A stretch of DNA of 64,000 nucleotides from Porpolomopsis calyptriformis (lineage: Eukaryota; Basidiomycota; Agaricomycetes; Agaricales; Hygrophoraceae): the NCBI GenBank assembly GCA_951640195.1, contig OX621171.1, forward strand, positions 1,984,001-2,048,000. Direction: 5' to 3'. A model generated the notes under the pieces. That model was not told the DNA's origin. It ran no database searches and saw only the letters and a list, made by a program, of their open reading frames with translations. Shown here piece by piece: positions 12,217 through 22,990 of this stretch (positions within the stretch are counted from its first letter, which is position 1; each line of letters begins with the position of its first letter). Both the position numbers and the translations under genes were made by a program.

Positions 12217-12395
12217 AATAGCTGAGTTTTTAGCAGTAACACGGTGAAGGATAGTAGGTATTAGATAAGCTAGAAGAATGGTAAGGTATCAAATAAGCAA
12301 ATCTGAGCTACACCGAGGGCAAGTATAGTATGTTTGGTCTGTAACGACTAATGGCTCATAAGAGTCTGTGTTATCTATGCCGAATTCTGCCTCAA

Positions 12396-12796
12396 TGTTA
12401 TAAACTGGTTGTCGATGAGATGGTTTTACTTCGGAGAGCTCTGTCCCAAGACGATGATAATGTCTCAAGTCCTAGTTATTGGGTTGCTAACGAGGAATCA
12501 GACTTAAAGTCTGAGTACGACTAACTAGGGGTTTATATACTGACTACGCTACTGCGGATGAGTCAGTGTAAACACGAGGAATACATGAGGAATACATGCG
12601 ATGAGTAAAGATAAGCATGATAAGGGACTCGGAGCATGTGAAGAGATGAAACATGATTGTCGGAAATGAAATATGTCTTATCTCAGATATATGAAAAGAT
12701 AAGGAATGGTGGGGAATCCCAAGTAGAGATAAGACCTGTCCGATTAAGCAGTAATGACTAATCATAGAGAGGAAATGAAAATTTACGTCCGTGACA
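12396..12796. mobile_element. Solo LTR (401 bp) with 5-bp target duplication
   Basis: The insertion begins TGTTATAAAC and ends GTCCGTGACA, so it has the TG...CA ends of LTR retrotransposons. It is flanked by CTCAA at 12,391-12,395 and CTCAA at 12,797-12,801. The right arm has the empty site with a single CTCAA (antisense TTGAG near 54,433). No internal retrotransposon genes are present, so it is a recombined solo LTR. It postdates the duplication of the two arms. Family (Copia or Gypsy) cannot be told from the LTR alone. Confidence 0.9.
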
Positions 12797-13415
12797 CTCA
12801 AGCCAGTTTTCCCAGTCAGTGTCTATCATATTTAACTGAGACTCCTCAATGAGGTGAGCAGCTATCCATCCAGAGGCTTGGACAACACTGCGTTCCTGTG
12901 AAGAAAGCAACTTTCTAGCCTTGTTCACGATCCTAATATTTCCGGCTGTAAAATAAGTGAGACCTCCCCTAGCTGTGGGTTGGAAAGCAACTTGAAGTAT
13001 AATTTTTGGGGTGTCGGCAAACTTCTCTATAGCATAGAGATTGTTAAGATACTGCTGCTGGGTAATGTTGGCAGGGGTTCCTAGGCAAGTAAGATGGGAC
13101 CATCTTTTGCAGGACCAGCAGTAGCGTTGTTCCTCTGTATCGGGGGACCAAAGTGAATAACAGTGAGTTGCGCCACATATTTCTGGCTCGCCCTACCACC
13201 CAATAGATTACTACAGGGTATATGTTTAGTTCAATGAACGCACCTTCAATGCCTGCCTATGCCCATCCCAGAAGTATCTAATAGAAATTTTAGTATAATA
13301 GATGGGTTGGTATTATCATCAAGCTTACCGCATGTAATACGCGGTTACTGGAGGTTGATCTTTGATCTGATTTTTAATAATAACAATGTCGATTGTATCT
13401 ACAGTTTAATTTTCA

Positions 13416-13436
13416 GTTCAGTTCAGTTCAGTTCAT
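13416..13436 (+). repeat. CAGTT pentanucleotide microsatellite
   Basis: Four CAGTT units in the left arm versus three in the right arm (near 53,800-53,815). It lies in a BAH-PHD intron and explains 5 bp of the 411-bp offset between the arms. Confidence 0.8.
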
Positions 13437-14065
13437 TCTTTTATATCTGCTTCTCGATATAATAACCCTCACCTTCCAAGGCTTGCGCATCAATGATATC
13501 TGTAGAATCAGAGCCACACAGCTCTTGCTTTCCAAATGTGTTTATATACCTGTCAAGAGTAAGAAGAACATAGAGTGACAGGAGAAGGAGTAGGTTTTGA
13601 GATGCAACCTTTTAGTATCAGCCTTAACATCACTTCTCTCCAACAACTGCTTGGCTGTATACATCCATGAAACCTTAGCAAGATACTTGTTCTAAAGCAC
13701 ATTGTCAACATTGGGTAGGGTAGCTTGAGCAGGTGTATCACCTTAGTAGTTTTTCTTATTTGTAGGATCAAACCTTTCCAGTAGTCGTCCATTATAATAT
13801 TATTTTCTTCCTTTGCATGGAGGCCAAGGTGACGGATGAGGCAGCTGTGTTTGAGGGAAATAATCAAATGACTACTATTCAAGCATTATCGATAAACACT
13901 TACAAGTCATTCTTAACGAATTTGCAAGGAGAGCCTATAAAGTTTTGATTCGGAACAAATAGAACAAGGCATAGGTGATATCTCACCATCATTTGGATTA
14001 GGAACCTCGAGGTATTCTACGACTTTTGCAGATTTCCATTGTTTTTCCTCGGTTGTAGGTGCCAT

Positions 14066-14194
14066 AATAATAAATCTACGGACCAATGTTGATTATTCGT
14101 ATTATATTCCCACAGCTATATATATGTCACGTGAATGTAGATACACTTTGTCTCGACTATTGCACAAACATAGCTCTCGATCTTAACCTCCAAT
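14066..14194. promoter_or_regulatory. Bidirectional promoter, BAH-PHD / large gene (left)
   Basis: Only 129 bp separate the start codons of the divergent BAH-PHD and large-protein genes. The interval contains a TATATATAG run and the E-box-like GTCACGTGA near 14,127-14,136. It is identical in the right arm (53,040-53,168). Confidence 0.65.
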
Positions 14195-17100
14195 ATGGCA
14201 AACCAGGCAAATGAAGGTGCAGATTATGACAGTGATATAGATAGGATCATAGCTATGTCCTCACTAGCCAAGGTAAGCCTATCCCTAGTAGTTATGTATC
14301 TAATTCGATTCACACAATTAAATCATTACGAGGCTAATAAAACCATAATAAACCAGGAAGGGGATTCAACTTCTAGTGGTTCAGATGATAGTGATATACG
14401 TAATATCCTGAATATGCCTTGTGCAGAGAAGATGCCAATGCCAATACCGATGCTAGGAGAAAAACATATGCCTTCCAAAAAACATATATTAATCAACAAA
14501 AAGCCAGTATACTCAGTAAGTGTATATCTGTTTTCAAGGTTAAAGTGCTCACATTATTACAGACAACATTAATTAGCCTAAATCATCTTAACATCCAGAA
14601 TTCGGATCAGCAATATATATCGATACCTCCATTGGCTCCCTTAGGTCCCCAGCCAGGTCCTTCAAGGGTCCAAAACGCAATAAGTAGAAAGGATAATGAC
14701 GCTGTATGTCTCAATTAACCTATGACAATAATAACTTACATTTATTTATTTTCCAGGTGGCGAAAGCATGGTATGTATTTTAAGAGAAATCATAAGATAC
14801 TTGCGTATTAATACTGGTTAGGTTTAGTGATTATAGCTCTCCTTCAGAGCCTTTGGTGGATATTAGAAGGAACAACTCGCGATTTGAAACCAGACACCAG
14901 TGAATAAATCTATCATTCGAAATGTTAGGTTAAATACTAAACTTTTAGAAGCTCAACAAGCCGATCATCGTCGCCAGCTAGCAATAACGGATCAGATTTC
15001 ATTGGATCCAGTGAAAGTGACAGCGCTCATTCTCATTTACTAGCAAAAAATGCCATTCGATTGAATCTACCACGATCTGAGCAAGAGCTTTTTATAGGTA
15101 TGTTCTTATATTATTGGTGGTGATTAGACTCATTAAGGATATTAGACATGAAGCTAGCAGATCCAAGGATATGGGCTTCAGCTTGTCAATCATTGGGATC
15201 TGCTAAGCCTGGAAACCACCTGGATCACGCGGTCATAGAAATTTACCTTTTGAAATCATGGTATATGTCCATTCAACCCCAGATGCCATCTCAGAGATAT
15301 TCCTACTATCTAGACTCGGAAACGGTGAGCAGGGTAATAAGAGAAGAAGAAGACATCCTGTCTACCGAAATCCATAAAACTCTCCTTCTTCCACCTCACA
15401 TTGCTATCCCGAAAAAGCCTGTGTTATTTTTCCCTCCACTATCATGGCAATCTTCTGCAACCCAAAGGCTAGCTTTATTTGATTACCAGCAGGAGAAGGT
15501 TCTTGTTTTTAGCCATGGAGCTCCACTCGAAACCAATATGTACTCAGATTGGACGGAGTGGAATGGCAACTACTATTGGAGGGCTATTGCTAATGTGTTT
15601 GGGTGGATCCTGGGTAGTGAGTTGGATGAGCGAGGTCCCCAAGTAATCGAACTGAATTGGAATACGGTGAAAATCTCGTTTCTATACAGAAGAAGCATAT
15701 TCATATACATATTTCAACAGAGTGAGGCCGACACTGGTTCCTGGATGGCATCGCTTTGCCAAGAAATCTTTGATAATGGTTGGATGTATTCCACAGACAT
15801 TAACCAACACCCACTTGCACCCAAATTGCAATGTGTTCATGCGATGCGAGAGAGAATATTTCTCACTGCGCTTCAAACTGTACAAAAATCATATGACTTC
15901 TGGAACAAGACTCAGACCCTGCTTCGGTATTCCATGGAACCCAATTCTGAGGTTGTGAATGATATGAAGGCTGGGCTTTTAAAATTCAAGCGTTTCGAGG
16001 TAATAGCACTTGCGCTTGCAACTGCTCGTATGAAGTGTGAGTATTATCTCATTCCGATTACCTGTGATAATCAATCTAAAGAGGCTACCTATATTAATCA
16101 ACTAGGCCATCTTCTGGATAGTCACGACAAGGATGGCAATGCCAGCAATGACGACAACAATCACAATGATGATGACAATGACAATGACAATGATGACAAC
16201 GATGATGATTCCATTGTAATCAACCTACCACCTCAGCCTTCCAGAAGGTCTCTACCTGAAATCCAACTTCCAGAGGTTGAGCTAAATGGGAATGGGGGTG
16301 AAGAAGCATTAGCAATAAGCGTTGATGAGCGGCCTTTTGATGACTACGAATCAGCTATGTTGGTTTGCTCCGAGGATCAAGCTAATATTATTCCAAACAC
16401 GTGGACCTTTGACACCAATGGAATGCTTGTATTGGGCAAGCACTGGAGTATCTGGAGGGATAGAGGCTATAGGTTGCAGGCTGATTTTTTCTCTATGTTC
16501 AATAACCAGGAACCGGTTCTCCTCAATGACCACCTTCTTCCACACTGGGATTCAAGTGATCAAGCAAGTGGATGTTTACCATCATCTCCAGTTGCATACC
16601 CATCCTCGTTATCTTCTCATTCTTCTGAGGTGCCGAATTCCCTACCAGCTATGGACAACCCAGATGTGACTATGATGGGTGCTCAGGATATGTTGGATGA
16701 GGCGGGAGGGGTGGAAGGGACATCAGAGAGCCAGGGTGTGTTTGTAAAAGGTAAAGCACGCAACAACAAATTCATCTACTTCGACTTGGAGAAGGATAGA
16801 GTAAACCTGGACGATGAAGAAGTGTCAGTGTCGGTGGATATCGACAGCGTCATATGGGTCACGCATAAACCACAGTTCATTGGTCCAATCAATATTCACC
16901 TTCTTCCACTGTTAGACGACAAACCTCCATTCTCTGTCAACAATCATGTCTATGTCTAGGTTCTACAACCACCTACCACTCGAAATCCTAGGCAGAGGTC
17001 TAAAAGGTATCCACTTAGTGCCTTGCCACATACCCATTTCGGGCAGATGGGTCAAGGATCAGGCCAATTTAACACCTACGTCTTCTTCCCTCGTATGATT

Positions 17101-19562
17101 AGGAAAGACCCAGGAATGCATAGAATGACTACTCTGATGCCAAGGGAGGTACAGGAGTTGTGGTTCTCACAAGTGATCATGCCTGCTCTGCCAGTGGTTT
17201 TAGCCAACTACACCGGAATTATGGAGTATCTTCCTACAAGCGTCAGTAATCTCCAATGGAAAATAGGGACAAGACGTACGACCAAGACCATTCCCCTCAC
17301 ACCTGAAGCATTTTCTTCCATGCGAACCACTCTCTGCGACATCATAAATAACCAGCCCGATCTCCTAGGCCGATTCGGGTCCTTTTTCTTTGTTGTAGAT
17401 GCTCGAGGTATCAAACTGCTCTCTAAGCAGCACCACCCAACCGAGAATATATATCAGGCACTCTGTTCGATGATTCCTAACATGGACTGGGATTATATGA
17501 AGGACCGATCGCATGGAGAACTCTTGCTTGATCTTGGGATTTCATACCATCCTCCTTCTAGGGAGGATCAGGAGCCATTGGTAGGGCTGTGGAGGTTAGA
17601 TAGGATCGACGACTCGTACGACCTTATGGGGATGAAAAAAGGAATGACCCATTATACTGCCATGTTTGGAGCTTATGGAGGGAGACAGGCTGAAACCAAG
17701 TTGAAGAAAAGTCGGCTTGTACACCTTTGCTTCCGATCCAGCTACAACCTTTGCTTTGAGGTGGTGCGACTTCCTGGCCAAACGAACTACCTATGTGATG
17801 ACTGTGATGCAGTCAAGACAAATGACCGATTCATGACTAGCTGTGATCACTGGAAAAAGCTGTTTCAATCTTCTCAAATCCAGTCATTCGGCGTTAGAGA
17901 AGAAGTTAGAGGGAGTGGGTTAGCCATTATAAAGCTTCTTGATGTAGCATCTGAAAAGGTAAGCAGCGAAATAACTGCAAACTAGAAATGTCTAATGATT
18001 GCCAGGCACAAGACTATATGTCGTCTGACCCTATCATTTGGATCAAGTCGAGCCTCTTTTTCAAGTTGTTGGCAAGAAGGCTAGCAGAGTTTCAAAACGT
18101 CCAACTACACCTTTCACGAAATCGACCAAGCAACTATGGAATAATGGCTACGCTTATCATCCACCTGATTAAGCACACCATGGTCATGCCAAGGATAAAG
18201 CACACATTCTTGAATGATGTGTTGCGAGACCTTCGTTTCAGTTCGATAATGTGGAGGTTCGGAATGTTCTTTCTTCACGACCTCAAGTTGAAGAAAGGAG
18301 TGCTATCTCTAAGAGAACTACCGGAGGAGGATCCAGCTGAGGTTATCCAAGCGTATGGACAGTCCTTGAAGAAGCCACAGGCAACTCAAGCCAACCAGCC
18401 ATATCACCTTATTCAAATGTATCAGCAAGATGCATGCCCTTGGGGTCCCGATCCATCTTGGTCAAGAATTCAGAAACTGTTGGAAACCGAGCCAGAGATT
18501 TTCCTTAGGGAATGGAGGTTGGATGATGACTGGGAAGCTCCTGAACTGCTTTACACAAAGCTGTTGTTTGTTGAGTTCACGCATCAGCTATGGCTAAGTC
18601 TGGCAGAGCAGTTTGCATCAGCAGGTGTTTTACCCAAGCCAACCACAGTTCAGGAAGCAATGGAGACTTGGACGGTACCCGCGATTCAGCATATCATAGG
18701 CATTGACCATTGCCGATTCCTTCCTTCGAGCTGTGGCCTTAAAGGAAAGCTTCCTTTGAGTCACTCCCATGATCTATCATTTTCAGCACGTCGGGCAACC
18801 TTCTTCCCTGAACAAACTATCCAGATCCCAGAGAATTCAGTCTGGAAACCATACACCCAGCCTGGAGGATATATCTCCACTTACCACCAATATCTTGTGG
18901 ATTGGGATATGGATGAAGGTGATCAGCTCTGCCGTGAATTGGACAACATATTTGGCCAGTTACAATGCCTTCCTGTAGGTGGCCTATCGAATAAAAAGGG
19001 GAAACAAGTCATATGGGGGATGAAATCAGGCAAGATCAACTTTATTTCGAATTCAAAGTTCTATCGGATTGAAGAAATTGGGAAAGAGGTGGCTGCGCGT
19101 CCACAAACTCAGGTCCTAAAAAGGCCTCATGCTTCAAAGAATATACTTCAGAGACGACTAGATGAAACCTTGGGGAGATCGATAAAACCACCTATTCGGA
19201 GCCGAAAGTCTGCCAAAATCTACCAAAAACAAAAGCCTCCTGTGAGACGGAAAGCAGACAACAATCCTTCAGGTTCAGAGAGCGGGAAAGAGCAACAGGT
19301 TAGGGTTACTCACTCAAAGGCCAAGGCTGCCCAGAAAGACGAGGGAAGAAAGGGGGTGAGTGGTGTGCAGATGACTCGGTCAAGAATGAATGCTGCTAGG
19401 AAAGATGCGGATAGAGAAGATTCAGGTTCAGGAAGACATATAGTAGGTAGAAGTCAGTCAAGAGTCAAGGCTGCTAGGGAACGGGCAGATTTAGAGTCTG
19501 ATTCCGATTCCGATTCATTAGAGTACACAGATGAGCCAGGATCAGAGCAATCTAGTAGCTAA
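14195..19562 (+). pseudogene. Large element protein, left copy, with stop codon
   Basis: Left copy of the gene at 47,672-53,039. A CAG-to-TAG change at 16,957-16,959 stops the frame in the middle of the protein (the right copy reads Gln in VYVQVLQPP). Frames before and after (15,148-16,959, 17,023-17,985, 17,988-19,562) are otherwise open, and the introns match. About 2% of residues differ in the last 524 codons. Confidence 0.8.
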
Positions 19563-19639
19563 TGTATTGATTTGAAGATTATATATTCACAGGTCTATTC
19601 TACCTATATGTGTTACACTGCTTATTGTGGTACCCCAAT

Positions 19640-21620
19640 CAGTCTGCCCATGGGGATGTGGTTATTCTGGGATGTTATCACACTAATGCTATTGATTGAA
19701 CATAACATGCTGATGGTTAGAGAGCTCGGTGAGAAGTTGAAGGTATAACCTCTGATACCTCTTGCATGCTAATTACGGTACCCCAATTATTCCGCACATG
19801 AGGATTGGACTACTCCTGATGTTTGTAGCACCAATGCTATTGATTGAACATAAAATCCCAATGCTTAGAGGGCTCTCTGATAAGTTGAAGGTATACCCTC
19901 CCATACCTGTTGTATACTTATTGCAGCACCCTAGTTAATCCACACATGATGATTGAACTATTCCTAACCTTTGTAATACTCATGCTATTGATTGAACATA
20001 AAATCCTGATACTCGGAGAGCTCTGTGATAAGTTGAAGGTATATCATCCGATACTTCTTACATACTATACCCCAATCATTCCACACATGAGGATTAGACT
20101 ACTCCTGACCTTTGTAACACTAATGCTGTTGATTTAACATAAAATCCCGATGCTTAGAGAGCTCTCTGATAAGTTAAAGGTATACCACCCCATGATATCT
20201 TATATACTTATTGCGGCACCCTAGTCAATCCATACACGAGGATTAGACTATTCCCAATGTTTATAACCCTGATGCTATTGATTGAACATGAAATCCTGAT
20301 GCTCAGAGAGCTCTGTGATAACTTGAAGGTATACCCCCCCCTACCTCCTGTATACTTCTTGCGGCACCCCAGTCTATCTACACATGATGATTGGACTATT
20401 CCCAATGTTTGTAACACAGGTGCTATTGATTGAACATGAAATCCTGATGCTCAGAGAGCTCTGTGATAAGTTAGAGATATACCCCCCTATACCCCTTATA
20501 TAGCTTATTGCAGTGCCTCATTCTGTCCATATATTGTCATTCCGAGCATCTGTAACACTGGTGCTATTGATTGAACATGAAATTGTGATGTTTAAAGAGG
20601 TCTGTGATAAGTTGGAGATATACTCCCCCATACCCCTTATATAGCTTATTGCAGTACCTCATTCTGACCATATATTGTTATTCCAAGCATCTATGACACT
20701 GGTGCTATTGATTGAACATGAAATTGTGATGTTTAAAGAGGTCTGTGATAAGTTGGAGATATACTCCCTCATACCCTTTATATACCTTATTGGAGTGCCT
20801 TATTCTATCCATATATTGTTATTCCGAGCATCTATGACACTAGTGCTATTGATTGAACATGAAATCATGATGTTTAAAGATGTCTGTAATAAGTTGGAGA
20901 TATACCCCCCCATACCCCTTATATAACTGATTGCGGTACCCCAAATGGTCCATAACTTAGGATTTTTGTATTCCCCACCTCTATGACACTGGGGCTATTG
21001 ATTGAATATAAAACCCAGATTTTTAAAGAGCTCTGTGATACGTTGGAGATATACCCCCCCATACCCCTTATATGGCTTATTGCGGTACATTATTCTGCCT
21101 ATAAATCAGGATTTTGTTATTCCGAGCCTCTATGACACTACTGCTATCGATTGAACATGAAATCCCGATTTTTAAAGAGCTCTGTGATAAGTTGGAGATA
21201 TACCCCCCCCATACCCCTTATATAGCTTATTGCGGTACCCCAAATGGTCTATAAATCAGGATTTTTGTATTCCCAGTATCTGTGACACTAGTGCTATCGA
21301 TTGAACATAAAATCCTGATTTTTAAAGAGCTCTGTGATAAGTTGGAGATATACCCCCCCATACCCCTTATATCACTGATTGCGGTACCCCAAATGGTCCA
21401 TAAATCGGGATTTTTGTATTCCCCACCTCTATGACACTGGGGCTATCGATTGAATATAAAACCCCGATTTTTAGAGCAGTCTATAGCTACTTATACCTAT
21501 GCCTCCTCCTAAACCGTTACTATCTTCCACCACGACATACCAAATGCTCTAAAAATCGGAATTTTGGGTGGGCCCACCATTAGTTCACTGTGCCTATCGA
21601 ATGGACATGAAATTGTGATT
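19640..21620 (+). repeat. Tandem array, ~14 units of ~148 bp (left)
   Basis: Each degenerate unit contains a core like CTATTGATTGAACATGAAAT, then AGAGCTCTGTGATAAGTT, then a GATATACCCCCC tract and CTTATATAGCTTATTGCGG. The cores start near 19,691, 19,839, 19,987, 20,128, 20,277, 20,425, 20,576, 20,707, 20,848, 20,997, 21,146, 21,296, 21,445 and 21,596; most spacings are 148-151 bp (range 131-151). Units nearer the inner end gain AAATCCCGATTTTTA-type short palindromes. Such subterminal arrays often bind transposases; the period is also near one nucleosome. Short open frames here repeat the same peptide and are not genes. Confidence 0.9.
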
Positions 21621-21826
21621 TATAGAGTGCAATACAATAGCTGGGCTGCATAATGGTATAAATGGAGTATTTTACATATATCTCAAGAATGGGACCGCCG
21701 ATTTTTTTAATTTATGGCTTAAACTGATTGTATTGGGATGCCCTAACGATTCCCCAAAGAATTTTGAATTAATTTTGTGCCAGCATTTTGGTCATTTTGT
21801 TGATAATGGGTCCCTGATGTGCAAAA

Positions 21827-22640
21827 AAGTGTAAGGATTGGGGATAAGTTATCACACTTTGCTCAATACCAGGATATGCACAGAACCAATGTATTGGGGC
21901 AATCTGGTATAAGCGGGAGTGGGATGTAAACTTATTGTTTACCTAAGTATAACCGGTACTTAAGGTATCTGGTACAAATACGTACAAACACGGCATGGTG
22001 GCTGTATGTAACATATCTGTTACAGTAGTGGTGAAGAGATTGATGTAAATGACAACTAGCCTGTTCATATGTAAATATTCACTCTTGGGTTCGAACCCAA
22101 GACATAGCACTATCTACTTTCGGCCTTATCTCCGGAGACGGCCGACTGCTAGTAAGTGTGTGGGTTCGATAACTAAAGGCTATCGTGGACAAGTCCTTTC
22201 GCTCATGAAAGGCAGGCAGTCGGCCATCATGGTCCAATGTGAATGTAGAGGAAGTAGGGCGCACTTCACCATTCAGTCTGCACCCCCCTTGACTACCCAC
22301 CTGTTCGGGGTCAAAGACCTCTACCTTCCGTTCATGGTCGGTTTGAGTGGACCGTTCATGGTTGTTGGGTCATTCATGACCTGATGCTGGACTCCCCCTC
22401 AGCAATCTAAGTTGGGTACACAGTATAGCCATAAGGGCTGGTATGGGCAAGCGGTTAAGCCCACTGATGAGCCCCTTCGCACGGGTGAAACCAGCTAGTC
22501 CCGCCACTATGCCAATTAACCAATAAAACAAAGTCTTACCTAGCATGCAAGTCATGAGGGTGCCAATGGCATCATCTCATTGAAGGTATCACATCCTCAA
22601 CGCCATTAACAACCTGTAAATCAGTGGAATGAAACTAAAA
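21827..22640. other. Unclassified sequence inside the left inner boundary
   Basis: Unique sequence between the left arm and the RasGEF fragment. It contains a perfect GGGTTCGAACCC palindrome near 22,089-22,100, but no tRNA cloverleaf forms around it. A 35-bp stretch near 22,598-22,632 (minus-strand reading VVNGVE) resembles part of the FAS ketosynthase region near 25,893. No gene is supported. Confidence 0.35.
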
Positions 22641-22679
22641 TTTAATATCAACTCATCGAAATTTCGTATCTGGTGTGCC

Positions 22680-22955
22680 GCACCTTCAAGCCAACTTATG
22701 ATACCTGTTGAAGTTAAGGAGCTTTTTGCTGGGAGTCGTAGGAGACGTTCTATAAGAAGGGTTGCCCTCACGACAGAAGGTGAGATCTGTCAGGTAACGT
22801 CCTTTGCGCCAATAACCTCAGTCAAGAAATTAGTTAAGGGAGCTAGCAACGTACCCAAGAATGGGACGGCAGGAGGAGCAGTATTACGAAGTTTGGAGCA
22901 ATACTCATGATAGATATGCCAATGGGCTGCAAGTCTTCTCAAAGAGGTTAGCTGT
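22680..22955 (-). pseudogene. RasGEF (Cdc25-type) catalytic-domain fragment
   Basis: On the minus strand, after an acceptor AG near 22,956, the reading is YCSKLRNTAPPAVPFLG, then an intron (GTACGTTG...GCAAAG) and RYLTDLTFCREGNPS followed by KKLLNFNRYHKLA. This is the conserved core of Cdc25/Sos-type Ras guanine-nucleotide exchange factors. A stop follows immediately and nothing else of the protein is present. It directly follows the truncated FAS C-terminus on the same strand. Confidence 0.7.
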
Positions 22956-22990
22956 ATCTTGTTTTCTAGGGAAGACCCTGTCCGACAACA

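Larger units (their letters stand above)
12289..14065 (-). pseudogene. BAH-PHD gene, left copy, split by an LTR
   Basis: Left copy of the gene at 53,169-54,534. Its last large exon, between the PHD Cys/His cluster and the final CPRC, is interrupted by the LTR at 12,396-12,796. The start codon, the bidirectional promoter and the BAH exons are unchanged. The PHD finger would be separated from its last zinc ligands. Confidence 0.75.
3787..21826 (+). mobile_element. Left arm: ~18-kb giant element copy
   Basis: This block is the reverse complement of 45,408-63,044. Paired coordinates sum to 67,234 between about 13,450 and 19,600, to 66,823 between about 6,170 and 12,390, and to 66,822 between about 4,180 and 6,150. 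The 411-bp shift is exactly explained by a 401-bp solo LTR with a 5-bp target duplication plus one 5-bp microsatellite unit. Outside these ends homology stops abruptly. Cargo: WAVR-A (+), WAVR-JmjC (-), WAVR-C (-), Sir2 (-), BAH-PHD (-), large protein (+), then a tandem array. I found no clear terminal inverted repeats within one copy and no target duplication, so the mobility mechanism is unknown. Confidence 0.85.

Noticed and set aside
15148..16100. Ulp1 (C48) protease domain in the large protein
   Set aside because: The order of a hydrophobic strand and a D-T-G-S motif is faintly similar, but the His-Asp-Gln-Cys set is missing; too weak to call.
19640..21620. CRISPR-like array
   Set aside because: Units are ~148 bp, degenerate throughout with no constant repeat plus variable spacer pattern, and the DNA is fungal.
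3787..21826. Starship or KDZ element
   Set aside because: No DUF3435 tyrosine recombinase and no KDZ transposase motifs were found in either arm.
22075..22110. tRNA gene suggested by GGGTTCGAACCC
   Set aside because: Only the T-arm-like palindrome is present; no acceptor, D or anticodon arm can be drawn around it.
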